A stretch of DNA of 64,000 bases from Flectonema sp. DT1601 (Eukaryota; Euglenozoa; Diplonemea; Diplonemida; Diplonemidae): the NCBI GenBank assembly GCA_964019425.1, contig OZ025821.1, forward strand, positions 635,001-699,000, written 5' to 3'. Below, one piece after another: positions 21,501 through 31,900 of this stretch (position 1 is its first letter; every line of letters begins with the position of its first letter). Made by a program: the position numbers and the translations under genes. The notes beneath the pieces are model-generated. The model ran no database searches. It was not told where the DNA came from and was given only the letters and a program-made list of their open reading frames with translations.

Positions 21501-23715
21501 CTCCCTTGAACCTCCTCGACGTGTCTTGCGTGAAGTACTGGTCAGGACCCCATGAGGAGTCATCCAAGCCTAAGTTCAAACTGTGATGGCAAATACCAGG
21601 AATCTGGAACTCAACATCCTTCACAGACCAGATTGGCTGCTTACCGGATTTGAACATCGATCCCTTGAAGTACAAGTCAACAAGTTCTGTGGCATCAGAG
21701 CTGAACGTCGATGCTGCCACCAACGGTCCGATTTTCAAGATCTGCTTGTCACGCGAATCAACTGTCAAGAGAGAAGGGTTCAACAAGTCGTTGCGCAAAT
21801 TGTTCCAACCGAATTGAGTTGGGTAGTCAGCAATCATCGCATCGATGATCGCCTGCTTGTTGGCAGTCGTGTCGACCCACTCATCGTAGTCTCCGACAAG
21901 AGTCAAAGTCATCGTCGTACCACCAGCCCGAAGCTGATCCTGCGTCAGTCCCTCAACAACGGATCCAGTCATCAAAATGTAGCTCGTGCACCACAAGTGG
22001 AACTCATCCCACCATGCATTTCCAAACATGATCACTTTGTTGATACCACGAGTGCACGATGAGCGGAAGGGAGCACCTTCGAATTCCAAGTGACCATCGA
22101 TGTACAAATCAACCAATTGGGAACCCCAGTTAACGTGTAAATCGATGTGGTTGAATACTCCCGAAATAGCAGTTGTCGATCCAGTTTGTGAACTCACACT
22201 GTAAGAACCACCATTGGTACGCAACTCGAAGCAGTCAGTGTCTACATCACGAAAAGATGTAGTCGGACTGCTACCGTCAAACGGACTGATGAAAAAAGAG
22301 ATACGTCTTGGCTTGCTATAAGAAAGCAGTGAAATGAACGCCTGTCCGTTATCCATGCTCGCTGCGTCTCCGACTTTGAACGATGCAGATCCACTGGCGA
22401 AGAACGTGTTGTCCAATGCCGCATCCTTGATAGGCGACCAGGTGCCGATGTCGTCATCGAATTCGTGCAAGTAGTTCTGAGGACAGTTGGAGAACCCAAG
22501 ACACTCTAAACCTCCGTAAGATCCCTGACACTGGCAAGGAGTGAGAGGGTCGTTGACACACGTTCCTCTCCCGCTGCAAACACTTGCATCATCTGAAGCC
22601 ACACCGAAGCAGACACTCGCAGTGTTCGCAATCATAACGTCTACAGTGCAGGTACTTTCCTTCGCATCCGACCCAACGAACTTCGTAGCGAGCGTGAACG
22701 TCCGTCCGGCATCAGAACTCCGCGGCGTGAAATCAAAGACCACGTTGCCGGAGGTTCCGACGCTTGCCCCGCTGTTCTTCGACAAAGAGATGTCGCTCAT
22801 GGTGGCAGTCGTTGCCGAAAAGTCCAGCGTCATAGTCTCCGTATACACAGCGTTGAACTCAACCCTCCACGCCTTGCTGTGAGGGATGGTGTGGGTCATC
22901 GTCGTCTCCTGGGAAACGATGCATCTCGGCACTGTAAACACGTCAGTGCAAGAGTTGTACATGAAATCGATGGTCGCAATGTCACCCTCACTGAGATGGT
23001 GACGTTGACCAATCGGAACCGAGGAAACGATAGTCGGCAAGTTGCCGATGGCGAATCCGTCAGGACCGTAGTGCATGATCGACCCGTAATCGTATGCTCC
23101 GATGTCACGACCAGTTGCTCCGTTCTTATCGAAGTTGTGACGCTGCGCTACCTCGACCTGGTTCATATTGACGTAAACGTGTTCGTCTCTGTCATTTCTC
23201 GCCTGTTCGTGAGAAAGACCCATACTGTGACCCACCTCGTGAATCGTCGCTCCCAGACCACACGCGGCTGCGAGATTGATCTGGTTCACCTTCCCGGGTG
23301 AGAGGCCAACAGGAGAGTTGCAAGCGCTTACGTGTTTCACAAACTTCATGCAGGGCTTTGGACAGCTGGAAACAGCTCCAGTGTGCCTCGTGAATCTCAC
23401 ACAGGTGCTCGACTGCCAATGAGCAATCGCCTGAAGGACTCTCGTGTCGTCATTCGCAAGAGGCGCTGAGGTTCCTGCTCTCGTTGAGGTGTCGATCACC
23501 CAGTTCACCCTCCCTCCCGGCCACAGCCAAGTGGGATCCGTGTAAGAAGCTCCTCCCAACCCGCGGATGCTTCGAAGCCCATCTTGAATCGGAATCTGCT
23601 GATCATCCCACAGCGTGTAGTCTACTCCCTCAACAAATAATTTATCGACAGAAACGTCTTCAGTTGAAGCACTAGACGATGAGATCATCACCAGAGCGAT
23701 GATGGGCTTCCACAT
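18514..23715 (-). CDS. Astacin-family surface metalloprotease, copy 3 (longest stalk)
   Basis: A 1,733-residue paralogue, the longest of the triplet. The signal peptide and ectodomain match copy 1 almost residue for residue, including LAAACGLGATIHE, the zinc motif HEVGHSMGLSHE (about 159-170, with QARND where the others have QSRND), MHYGPDGFA and the EGF-like and LamG-like modules. The stalk is about 650 residues (about 985-1635), roughly double that of copy 1. The membrane span (FPWWLIVVIVLSVLTCLGLV, about 1671-1699) and tail (SITDFNDYMSSPLEDRNFEQ) are unlike those of copies 1 and 2. The 5' flank also differs. The ATG at 23715 lies 21 bases after a ttttcag acceptor. A membrane-anchored protease is the firm part; the role is unknown. 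Confidence 0.93.
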   Translation of the reverse strand: MWKPIIALVMISSSSASTEDVSVDKLFVEGVDYTLWDDQQIPIQDGLRSIRGLGGASYTDPTWLWPGGRVNWVIDTSTRAGTSAPLANDDTRVLQAIAHWQSSTCVRFTRHTGAVSSCPKPCMKFVKHVSACNSPVGLSPGKVNQINLAAACGLGATIHEVGHSMGLSHEQARNDRDEHVYVNMNQVEVAQRHNFDKNGATGRDIGAYDYGSIMHYGPDGFAIGNLPTIVSSVPIGQRHHLSEGDIATIDFMYNSCTDVFTVPRCIVSQETTMTHTIPHSKAWRVEFNAVYTETMTLDFSATTATMSDISLSKNSGASVGTSGNVVFDFTPRSSDAGRTFTLATKFVGSDAKESTCTVDVMIANTASVCFGVASDDASVCSGRGTCVNDPLTPCQCQGSYGGLECLGFSNCPQNYLHEFDDDIGTWSPIKDAALDNTFFASGSASFKVGDAASMDNGQAFISLLSYSKPRRISFFISPFDGSSPTTSFRDVDTDCFELRTNGGSYSVSSQTGSTTAISGVFNHIDLHVNWGSQLVDLYIDGHLEFEGAPFRSSCTRGINKVIMFGNAWWDEFHLWCTSYILMTGSVVEGLTQDQLRAGGTTMTLTLVGDYDEWVDTTANKQAIIDAMIADYPTQFGWNNLRNDLLNPSLLTVDSRDKQILKIGPLVAASTFSSDATELVDLYFKGSMFKSGKQPIWSVKDVEFQIPGICHHSLNLGLDDSSWGPDQYFTQDTSRRFKGAGSMKFAIPNYVKTFAAGGIQGTVLTYAVYLSSGTEQVNIDIVAGTDTIPVAIGYNGDAAFNSVTCRANANIRTNGWTEVEVTINWTTNTMNLKVGGQPACSDASFGGSPIDSLKLSARGVANIDEISLTCEHRDPVFTPKPTCPKPGIDAPIFHFYPGTDELGASDKAAVVPNTVTDCSQAEAQCQTLGACSVDHGVIKKVGVATEWYADTLSGLSGNTEYKICYKPTSLNQWVLTGSFTTCGGATTAVPTAVPTAVPTAVPTAVPTAVPTAVPTAVPTAVPTAVPTAVPTAVPTAVPTAVPTAVPTAVPTAVPTSVPTAVPTAVPTAVPTAVPTAVPTAVPTAVPTAVPTAVPTAVPTAVPTAVPTAIPTAVPTAVPTAVPTAVPTAVPTAVPTAIPTAVPTAVPTAIPTAVPTSLPIGATATPTAPPTPVPTAIPTAIPTAVPTAVPTAIPTAIPTAVPTAVPTAVPTAVPTAVPTAVPTSVPTAVPTAVPTAVPTSLPVGATATPTAPPTPVPTAVPTAMPTAVPTAIPTAVPTLVPTAVPTMIPTSLPVGQTAVPTAPPTPVPTAMPTAVPTAMPTAVPTAMPTAVPTAVPTAMPTAVPTAVPTAMPTAVPTAVPTSLPVGQTAAPTAPPTPVPTAVPTAMPTAVPTAVPTAVPTAMPTAVPTAVPTSLPVGQTAAPTAPPTPVPTAVPTAMPTAVPTAVPTAMPTAVPTAVPTSLPVGQTAAPTAPPTPVPTAVPTAMPTAVPTAVPTAIPTSLPVGQTAVPTAPPTLVPTAIPTAMPTSLPAGQSAVPTAMPTAMPTAVPTAMPTSLPAGQSAVPTAMPTSLPAGQSAVPTAMPTSLPAGQSAVPTAMPTSLPAGQSAVPTAMPTSLPAGQSAVPTAMPTSLPAGQSAVPTAVPTRSADFTPDDMTPAERFGAGVASPADDDDDGFPWWLIVVIVLSVLTCLGLVVGGIVYYKKKSEQVSITDFNDYMSSPLEDRNFEQGSEQMLLSV
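18800..19150 (-). repeat. 45-base tandem repeat in stalk of protease copy 3
   Basis: Seven near-perfect 45-base units encode SLPAGQSAVPTAMPT. Units differ by single synonymous bases (gaggttggc against gaggtcggc) that split them into blocks, which suggests very recent expansion by block duplication. Confidence 0.9.
19150..20765 (-). repeat. 12-base AVPT repeat array in stalk of protease copy 3
   Basis: About 540 residues of AVPT-type units. The distal half (about 20010-20765) is almost pure AVPT. The half at 19200-19990 has higher-order units of about 110-140 bases that each begin SLPVGQTAAPTAPPTPVPT. Nested 12-base and longer periods indicate growth by slippage plus unequal exchange. The absence of stops in other frames comes from the 12-base period and creates long spurious antisense frames. 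Confidence 0.9.
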
Positions 23716-24443
23716 TGTTTCTTTGAATAATCAAATCTGAAAATGGAATTATTATTGAATACTTGATGCGTTTTAGACAAACGCTCTGAGCTGTCGCATC
23801 TCAAATCCATAATATACAGCTGAAAGAATAAGAAAACAAAACTTACTTTGGTATTCCGAAGTGATGTGACTGACAGCAGGGAAGAAATAGCACAGCCTGT
23901 TCATCTTATAAAAAAAATAAAAGAAAGAAAAAAAGAAAAAAATAATAATAACGAAAACTACCTTTGCAATGGGAAATGAAAAATTATAAACCAAAAAAAA
24001 AAAAAAAAATCTCCGCCAAATTACCCCTGTTTTTGGCCAACTAACTCTTTTTGTAATTTAAAAAGCGGTAATATCACACTTGAAGATAGAGTTTTCGTGT
24101 GCAAGCTAATAAATCTTTTTTTTTTATTTATACTGGCTAAGACTAAAACAGGGATCAGTAATTCCAAACATAGTCGACTTGGAAATCTTAATTAAACCAG
24201 AGAATGTATTACCTTGAAACGTTCTCCTATACCCTGTAGCCCGTTACATCAAAAAAAAAAGATCTTTGAAAAAAAAAAAAAATAAATAAACTTTGAAAAA
24301 GTAAAAATAAAATATCAGTTACTTGTTTGAGGGGGCTTAGTTTCTTTTTTTTTTTTTTTTTTTCACACACACACGCAGCTTCGTGATCGAACAATCTGAT
24401 GCATTATGAAGCACAAGACGGAGCTGTGCCTGTTTGTGACTCG

Positions 24444-24479
<36 letters not shown>

Positions 24480-24893
24480 AGAAAGGAAACCGAATCACCT
24501 TAACACACTCTTAAGTGGTATGAAGTGAATCAATAGAGGGTCGCGACCATAACAAAACCAACTCGTCGGCCCGGAATTGAGCAATTTATGACACCCATCA
24601 ACAGTACGTTCCTGTAGTAAGGATTTGTAAAGAATAAAAATAGGAAAAAAAAAGAGGAAAAAAAAGGCACTTCGAGGTTCTCATAACTTTTTTTTTTTTA
24701 TTACTTTTTTTTTAACACACACCAAACGAAATAATTCAGAAAACAAAATTGAGCGAGAACAAAAAAAAAAAAAGAAAAAAAAAAGAATTAAAGCCCGATC
24801 GCTATTTCTATGTTTACCGAGCATGTAGAAAAACTGCGAGCAAAAAAAGGACTTGCCTTTGGCTATGTTTTGGTGCTTTTGAAAAAAATGAGA
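23716..24893. other. Spacer between protease copy 3 and CHMP5 gene
   Basis: No gene seen. It is A/T-rich with homopolymers (24343-24363 T run, 24448-24478 A run). It does not resemble the 5' flanks of protease copies 1 and 2, so the duplicated unit ends at the start codon of copy 3. Confidence 0.6.
23737..23738 (-). other. 3' splice acceptor upstream of protease copy 3
   Basis: The AG of ttattccattttcag lies 21 bases before the ATG and has a better pyrimidine tract than those of copies 1 and 2. Confidence 0.65.
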
Positions 24894-25532
24894 TTAGAGT
24901 CCGAGTTGTTGCTCTAGTCTTGCTGGGTCTGTTTCGTCTTGTTGAGGTTGTGTGAGATCCGAAGGAGGGGCCAGAGCGTCATCCAAGTAAGAGGCGTCAC
25001 CAGAGCAGAGCATATCATCTTCTAGGCCAGCCAACTCTGCTTCAAGATCCTCATCGTCGATCTCGTCAGGCATCATATAAGATCTTCCTAAGATTTCTTG
25101 TATTTCATCATTGTCTTCAAACATGTCTTGTAACTCATCTTGCATGTTTTCTATTTTACCGATGTCTAGTCTTTTCTGTTCTACCTTTAAGCTTTGTGTC
25201 GCAGATTTCAAACAATTCACATGCTCCACTGTATCCTTCACAGAGTCAATCGCAAAACCAACTTGTTCCATATTGAATATCTGACCCTCAGTCATATCTC
25301 TCTGTCCTTCATACATTCTTTTCTGTTTAAGTAACTGCATCGCTCTTTTCTTTAGTCTTGCTTGCTGAGCTGGGTTTGCTCGTTTCATTTGGTCTCTTAT
25401 TTTGTTCATGTCATCATCTATTTTTTTAATTCTTCCGTCTACCTGTCCCAATCTTTTATCCATTCTGTCAGTAGTGTCTCCAATGGTTGGGGCTGGGGCT
25501 ACTGGAGCCTTCTTTCCGAAGAGGCGCTGCAT
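24894..25532 (-). CDS. ESCRT-III subunit CHMP5/Vps60
   Basis: A 212-residue SNF7-family protein. CHMP5/Vps60 is a late ESCRT-III component that works with Vta1-Vps4 in endosomal sorting and membrane scission. Visible hallmarks are the N-terminus MQRLFGKKAPVAPAPT, the basic helical core with QLLKQKRMYEGQRDM, FNMEQVGFAIDSVKDT, and the acidic C-terminal part DELQDMFEDNDEIQEILGRS followed by DEDLEAELAGL, the typical MIM region order of CHMP5. Length fits the family (about 210-220). The ATG at 25532 is chosen because it restores the family N-terminus and lies 19 bases after an AG acceptor; a longer in-frame start upstream would include that acceptor. Confidence 0.93.
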   Translation of the reverse strand: MQRLFGKKAPVAPAPTIGDTTDRMDKRLGQVDGRIKKIDDDMNKIRDQMKRANPAQQARLKKRAMQLLKQKRMYEGQRDMTEGQIFNMEQVGFAIDSVKDTVEHVNCLKSATQSLKVEQKRLDIGKIENMQDELQDMFEDNDEIQEILGRSYMMPDEIDDEDLEAELAGLEDDMLCSGDASYLDDALAPPSDLTQPQQDETDPARLEQQLGL

Positions 25533-25551
25533 TATATGTGGTTGGTGTGTG

Positions 25552-25553
25552 CT
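25552..25553 (-). other. 3' splice acceptor upstream of CHMP5 gene
   Basis: On the minus strand cccttttcccctgacag has a strong pyrimidine tract and ends 19 bases before the ATG. It is the clearest trans-splice-like acceptor in the window. Confidence 0.7.
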
Positions 25554-25951
25554 GTCAGGGGAAAAGGGTATAATCACTATTTCAATGACTTGTTAATAAG
25601 AAGTTTTGGTGCGATTAGTTCAAAACAACAACAAGTTAACAATCAGACTTGCTGAGTCAAAAAACATTGTAGGTTTTTCAAAGAGGAAAAAAAAAAAAAG
25701 TTGTTTTCCTTTTTTTTTCCATGTTAAAAATAAACTTAGAGAGAGAGAGAGTTACCAAAAACTGCCCAAAAAAAAAAAAAAAAAAAAAAAAACAGTTCAC
25801 TAAGTCACACAATATTGCGAACTTTTTTTTTTTTTTTTTTTTTTTTTGTGGCTAACAAGGCAAAGCAAATAGAACACAAGCAAATAACGCATTGTGATGT
25901 GTAATAAAAAAAAGAACAAGTAGTACAAAATAAAAATAAAAGTTATTCAGC

Positions 25952-28900
25952 TTAACTCTTCAACAGACTGTTGCAGTTATAACAAATATAAATAACGTCA
26001 CCGAATGACGGTCTGATCTGTGAAGTTAGGTATTCCGATGGAGTACCACACGTCTGACAGGTAGACTGTTGTTGGTCTGCATCAGTAATTTGAACGAAAT
26101 TATCTGAGTCTGTAGTAGTGGGGAATATCCATGTCGCTGAGAGGTGTTTTTTTATTTTGGTGTTTTGCTCAACCGCCAGAGCATGTTTATACATCTCACC
26201 AACAATACAAAACATGACAATAACGATAATAAAACACACGACAAACCCGCAAATCCAAAACGCTACTTCAACCTGAGGGGGTCGATCACTTTTCACCAAT
26301 AGCATTTCTGGTCTTGGAATGCTATCAAAAGCTCTCGTTCGATCAGTTTCCATAACCGGCAACACATGATAAAAAACCCTATTAGTGTACTTAATCATCA
26401 TTATGTCACTCGCGACACCGTAGTCAGATGCAATTTGAATTTGAATATTCGACCAAGGATTTATCAAGAGTGAATTTTGATGATAGTCTTGCCATGGTTT
26501 TTGATCTTGTTTAACTCGACACCTGAGCGACTTAATTACTAATTCCCAAATTGAATTTAAGTAACGAATGTCAATATTATTTGAGTTTGGTATATCTGTG
26601 ATCGTATTAAGCTGTAGGACTGACGACGTTCTCGCAGAGACAACAGCAGAAAACGACATCACAGAATAATCATAAATACTAAAATAAATCCTCTCAAACA
26701 AATTAGCAAAAGAATGGTTTCTCGGATATATGTTCTCCTCAAGAATCGGTTGAGGCAATTGATATCTTACTAACACGTCAATTGAACATGGCTCTCCTTT
26801 CTCATACCCTTCCGCATCGGTAGAAACAGTTATCGTACATTGCGAGTCTCGGGGTGAAATAGTTTTAAACTTAACCTCAACTGAGTGGCTGTCATTGCGT
26901 GTCGGCACACACCATGTATAATCTCCGCATTGACAACTAACACTGTGGATTTGATGTGACACATCATACCTTTTACTAATTATAATGCTATCTTTATAAG
27001 CTATGAACGTGTCTCCTTCATTCGCCTCAATCAGCGGACATCCAATTGGTGAATTGAGGTCTTGTCCTTTGACACATATGTCCTTCGTCATAATGAACCC
27101 CTCCTTACAGATACAATCAGTCACTGATCTCCTCGGTGTCGTACTTGTCAAAGAATTAATCGGACATTCCACGCAGTTTTTCTCAGAATAATAGTAGTTG
27201 GAATGACATGTCACGTCGTCGTTTAAAATGACCACAGAGGGAATCGAACTTCTCATTATAATATCAAAAATTTCCGTATCAGTGGAAGCTTCGACAGGAT
27301 AACTAGAAACGATAATATCGGTGATTGAACCTTCGAAATTCCCACCGAGAGATAGAGAGCCGGGGGCTGAAACAGAGGTCTGAGCTACCGCATGAGGACT
27401 CGGAACAAATCCAGCAGCCACTAGGACGTGATTAACAAATATCAGAAGACTGTTGTCTCTTCCGGTTGATTGTTGATGCAATGAGTCTGATTGTTTTAAG
27501 ATTGAAACGTAACACCATTTCCCTACTTCTAAAGAAACAGGTTGACTCACAATGATGTTAATCCCAACAGTCGTAAAGCTGAACTGATAATTGTGTTGTA
27601 ATTTGGTACTTCTTTTCGATTGAACACCAATGCTGATAACATTCCCATCAGGAGTTGTGAAATTTAAAATCTGATGACTTACATCAGCTAAACCATCAAA
27701 AATTTTAATAGAAAACGAAATTCCAAACAAGAACCCGACCTCGTTGTAATTTCCCAATATAACTCCCAAATCCGATGTCTGACCGACTGGAGATGCTTGC
27801 AACACAAAATTCATATTAAGACACCTCGCAGTAGCTAAACTAAGCAAATCATTAGAACGTTGATAAGGAAGAATGAAATCACTTTCAGATAATAAACAAA
27901 ACGGTGATATCACATCACCGACAACCAGTTTATTATCTGAATTCATGTGAAATAATCCAATGGATGGTAAACCAGCAGTCAGACTGTCATCTAATGGGTG
28001 AGTCGCATATTGTAAATCAGACAAGGGTATTCGATACGTAAATAATGAATTCTGAGTCGATGTGATGCTATTCAAACAGGTTGTGATGCTGACTAAATCC
28101 CAGTAGGATCCGATAGCCTTTGATTTCAAACAAGAAATCGAAGAATGCATTTTTTTAAAATTCGAATCAGTCTTAATTGAATTCAACACCATTACCAAAT
28201 CAGAAATCCGAATATCCTCAACTTCGTCGAGGATCGACAGCAACGGAGAGCCATCACTCAACCATTGAATTTTTGTTTCAACTAAATCCAACAAACTGAC
28301 ATAAGTCATAACATCTGTAGTCTGTTTGATACTCACAGTATGAATTATTAATATCCATTGCACTATCACAATAAGACTAACTGTTGTACTGACAGTCTCA
28401 ACTACTTCACGTAATTTGCTTGCGATAATATGTACATTGAGAGAACTACCCGCCACTAATATATTTGATGAGATTCCTTCTTGAAACAGTTTTAAGAATA
28501 AAGGTTTCAATTTAGAAGTCACCGATAATACATTTACTGATTCAGATGCTAATAATTTTTTAATTTCCAAAACTAGTTTGAACAAAGGCGATGAATCCAT
28601 CGTGTTCTTCATCATCGTCGTCAGGAATTTATTAATAACATTTACTATGGGATCTAAAATGCTATTTATGATCGATATTTCATTCTCCAGAAGTATTTTA
28701 CATCTTTGATACGATGCATAAGAAGTCCCGTTCACAATTGGTTCCAACGACCTAACATGAGACAAAAAACGTTCAAAACGGTGTTTAATTACATTCACTT
28801 CACTGAAACTGTTTGATATTTCTTTTCTGACATCGGCATAGTCGCTAATCGTGTCGTATATTTCAGAGGTTGATGTTTGCAAGACTAATCTAGAGTTGTC

Positions 28901-31900
28901 CAAGCAATCATTTTTCAAACCAATTTTAACCGGTAGGCAGTTATTACTTTCATCAAAGAAACAGTTTTTCGTTGCGTTCCAGTAAGCTGCTTGTTTTCCA
29001 TTTATTTTTAAACTCAGATACATAGAATCATACTCTGACCATGTCCTCTCAATTTTTTCATCAATCGGAAGCCTACAAAGGACAATAGCTGAACGTTTTT
29101 GAGTCCAATAATCATCTTCAAATCTGACTGGGAATATAAATAAATCCTTATGAGATTCTGTTACAGGTGTTGCTGGCAACAGAGAGACGAATAAGGTTGA
29201 CAAACGATCTAAAACACCACCAAAAGACTTATTGAAATCGACAGTTGACGTAACCCGATCACGTAAAGCCGCAGCTTCAATAAAACGGTTTGATATGATG
29301 TTGTCGAAATTTGCTGATACGACAGCAGATGAAGTTAACGATGGTCTGTAGTACGGAAGTTGTTCTGCAATGGCAGAAACCAATACTAACCCTGGAAGAG
29401 TCAGTTGAATTGGATTGTTATAAAGTAAAAAACTTTCCAACTGAGAATTGACTCCCCCTAAGGAATACTTCACAGAGGCATCCAACGGAAATATCACTTC
29501 TATTCTTACGGTAGAGCCATCGATAGTAATCGCCGGTTGTGTTGTGATTCCTTGTACAGAAAATTGTTGTTCAATCCAAGGTCCTGGTAAGTACAAATCA
29601 TTTTCATGCATAGCAGTTAATCTTGACGTTATGACGTGAGGTCCCGGTGTTGTTATTTGGATTGTATTGGAACTAACAACATCAACAGACGCATGATCAA
29701 TGAATTCACACTCAGTCACCAATCCGGGATACCCACACGTGATTGTTACTATATCCTCATAGAAACCATTTTTTACAATTTCTTGTGTCGTCAATTTCGC
29801 AATTGGAAGCAATTCTTTCACTACAACAATATCAAATACCTCATCAGAATCCAACAGGTATTCTTCAATCATTGATAATGAATAGCTGATTACCTTACAT
29901 GAAATATTATGTTTTCCCATACCAATTGATATGTCAGAATAGTACAATTCAGGTGGCGATATCAATCCAGAAATCACATCTGTTAATGTATATTGCATTG
30001 AAACGTCATTAGATGAGATTATATTGTGTTGTCTCATCGTTATCTGAGCTGAGTCTATGACCGATTCAGATAGCAGATCGGTATTCATTGCGGTAATAGA
30101 AATATCACAAGGAAGGAGTTTGTGGTAGACGTACAAAACGATCTCAACAATTTCACTTTCTAAGTAGAATTCTGACTGTACAATCAAAGCTGATACGAAG
30201 AACCGATGTTCTCCTTGAATAGCAATTCTCATGCGGCCGCTGCTGACATTTTCATTATTAATTTTGACATTCAGAATTCCGTTATCGATGTTGAAACCGT
30301 CTTTGAGGACCGATACAAAGAATTCTCCTTCTTGGAGGAAACTGTTCACGCGATTGCCATGAGGAACACCTGTTGTGGTTATAACCGGACGAGGAGTTTT
30401 TTTATAAACTACAACAGAACGTGTTTCGTTTTCACTGTCAACATAATGAGAGTTGTTCAGTGTGGCGGTATAAACAGAGATGATGTTGACACCCTGTTGT
30501 GATATGTTCACTTGTTGAGAAGACTGGTATTCGCGAGGTCGTATCTCAGATGAAGATGACGCCAATCCAACACCAATATTAGCAGCCGCCACTGTTGAAT
30601 ATTCTTCATAATCTGTTATAGATATAACAGGTTTCGGTAGTTGTTGCTTTACAATAAAATTTGAAAAAACCTCCTTTGAATTTAGAAAGAAATTATTTCC
30701 AATCACGGGAACATTAATACAACCGATCAAATACGATCCAGCCTGAGAGAAGGTTATCGGCATTGAAGGCGACTGTAGTACTGTTGTTGTTTCAATATCT
30801 GTCTCTGTAGACACAAAACGTATATTTAAAACAGGTTCAGAAATCGTTGATGTCAGACTGGACGCATCATACTGAGCAACAGGAAAGACACTTCCAGCAG
30901 AACTATCAACTTGACAAGGAACTCTTCTGTGATACAACGAGAATTGACGAGATGAAACTTCACTCGGTAGGAAGAACTGATCCGTTGTGTTCAAAAAACG
31001 ACTATAAACCGTGTGTTCTCCCAGACTTGTTTCGGTTAAAGACTTTGAATTTGCTGGTGGTGCCACAGCAAGATCTGCTGAACTGATAAGCTGCGTACTC
31101 AGTAGCATTTTACCTGAAATAGCAATGCCGTCAACTACGGCAGTTATCGTACAGTTTTCAACGAATGAAAGACTCGCTGTTGGTAACTCTTCTCCAGATA
31201 ATTCAATGGTTGGTCTCTTACTGATTTCCTGTACAGTCACTACCATACCTACCTCTTCCGATGTGAAATATCTAACTTCATCATTCACACTACCACTTTC
31301 AGCATAGCAGCTGATTCTATAACTACCTCTGGCCTCAATATTTATAGATTCTAATGTCGGTTTAATATCGAGAGGTCTAAGGTAAAGTTGATCCACAACC
31401 GGGAATCGAACTTGAGGCATTGATGGATGAGGTCCAGTTGATATGGAATAGTAGATACCTGGATTTAACATTGGATGACCAATAAGCTGGGTTGGAATAA
31501 AGCTAAGAAATCCCATAGCGTCACCCACCACCATAGTGTCATCTGGGATGGTGATTGTCGGAGGCGATAATTTTTTTTTAATTCGAAAAGTTGCTTCAGA
31601 GACTGGACTATCGTGAAAGTCTCCAACCTTGCTGGAGTAAAGTTTCACTTGAACGTCTCCTATGATGTTGTCAGAAACTATTATTTCTAACTGCTGTGTA
31701 TCTCCCGACACTAGCGGAACATTATAAACAATAGTTTGATAAGTCTGACTTACAAGTTGACAACTCACAGACACATCACTGTGATTAAAGTATTCCTTTA
31801 TAGTAAAATCAACAGTGAGTATGTCAACAGAAAAATCAGTAGCAACATCGCTAGGGATACCAAGGATGTCAACTCCTGCTAATATGTATGTGGAACATGT

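Noticed and set aside
2456-23715. Trypanosomatid GP63 (leishmanolysin) array
   Set aside because: The zinc motif here is the contiguous astacin HExxHxxGxxHE with an MHY Met-turn. Leishmanolysin has a long insertion between the second and third His ligands.
29448-30502. Small plus-strand frames inside the giant receptor gene
   Set aside because: Antisense shadows of a 7-kb uninterrupted coding frame that has coherent domains.
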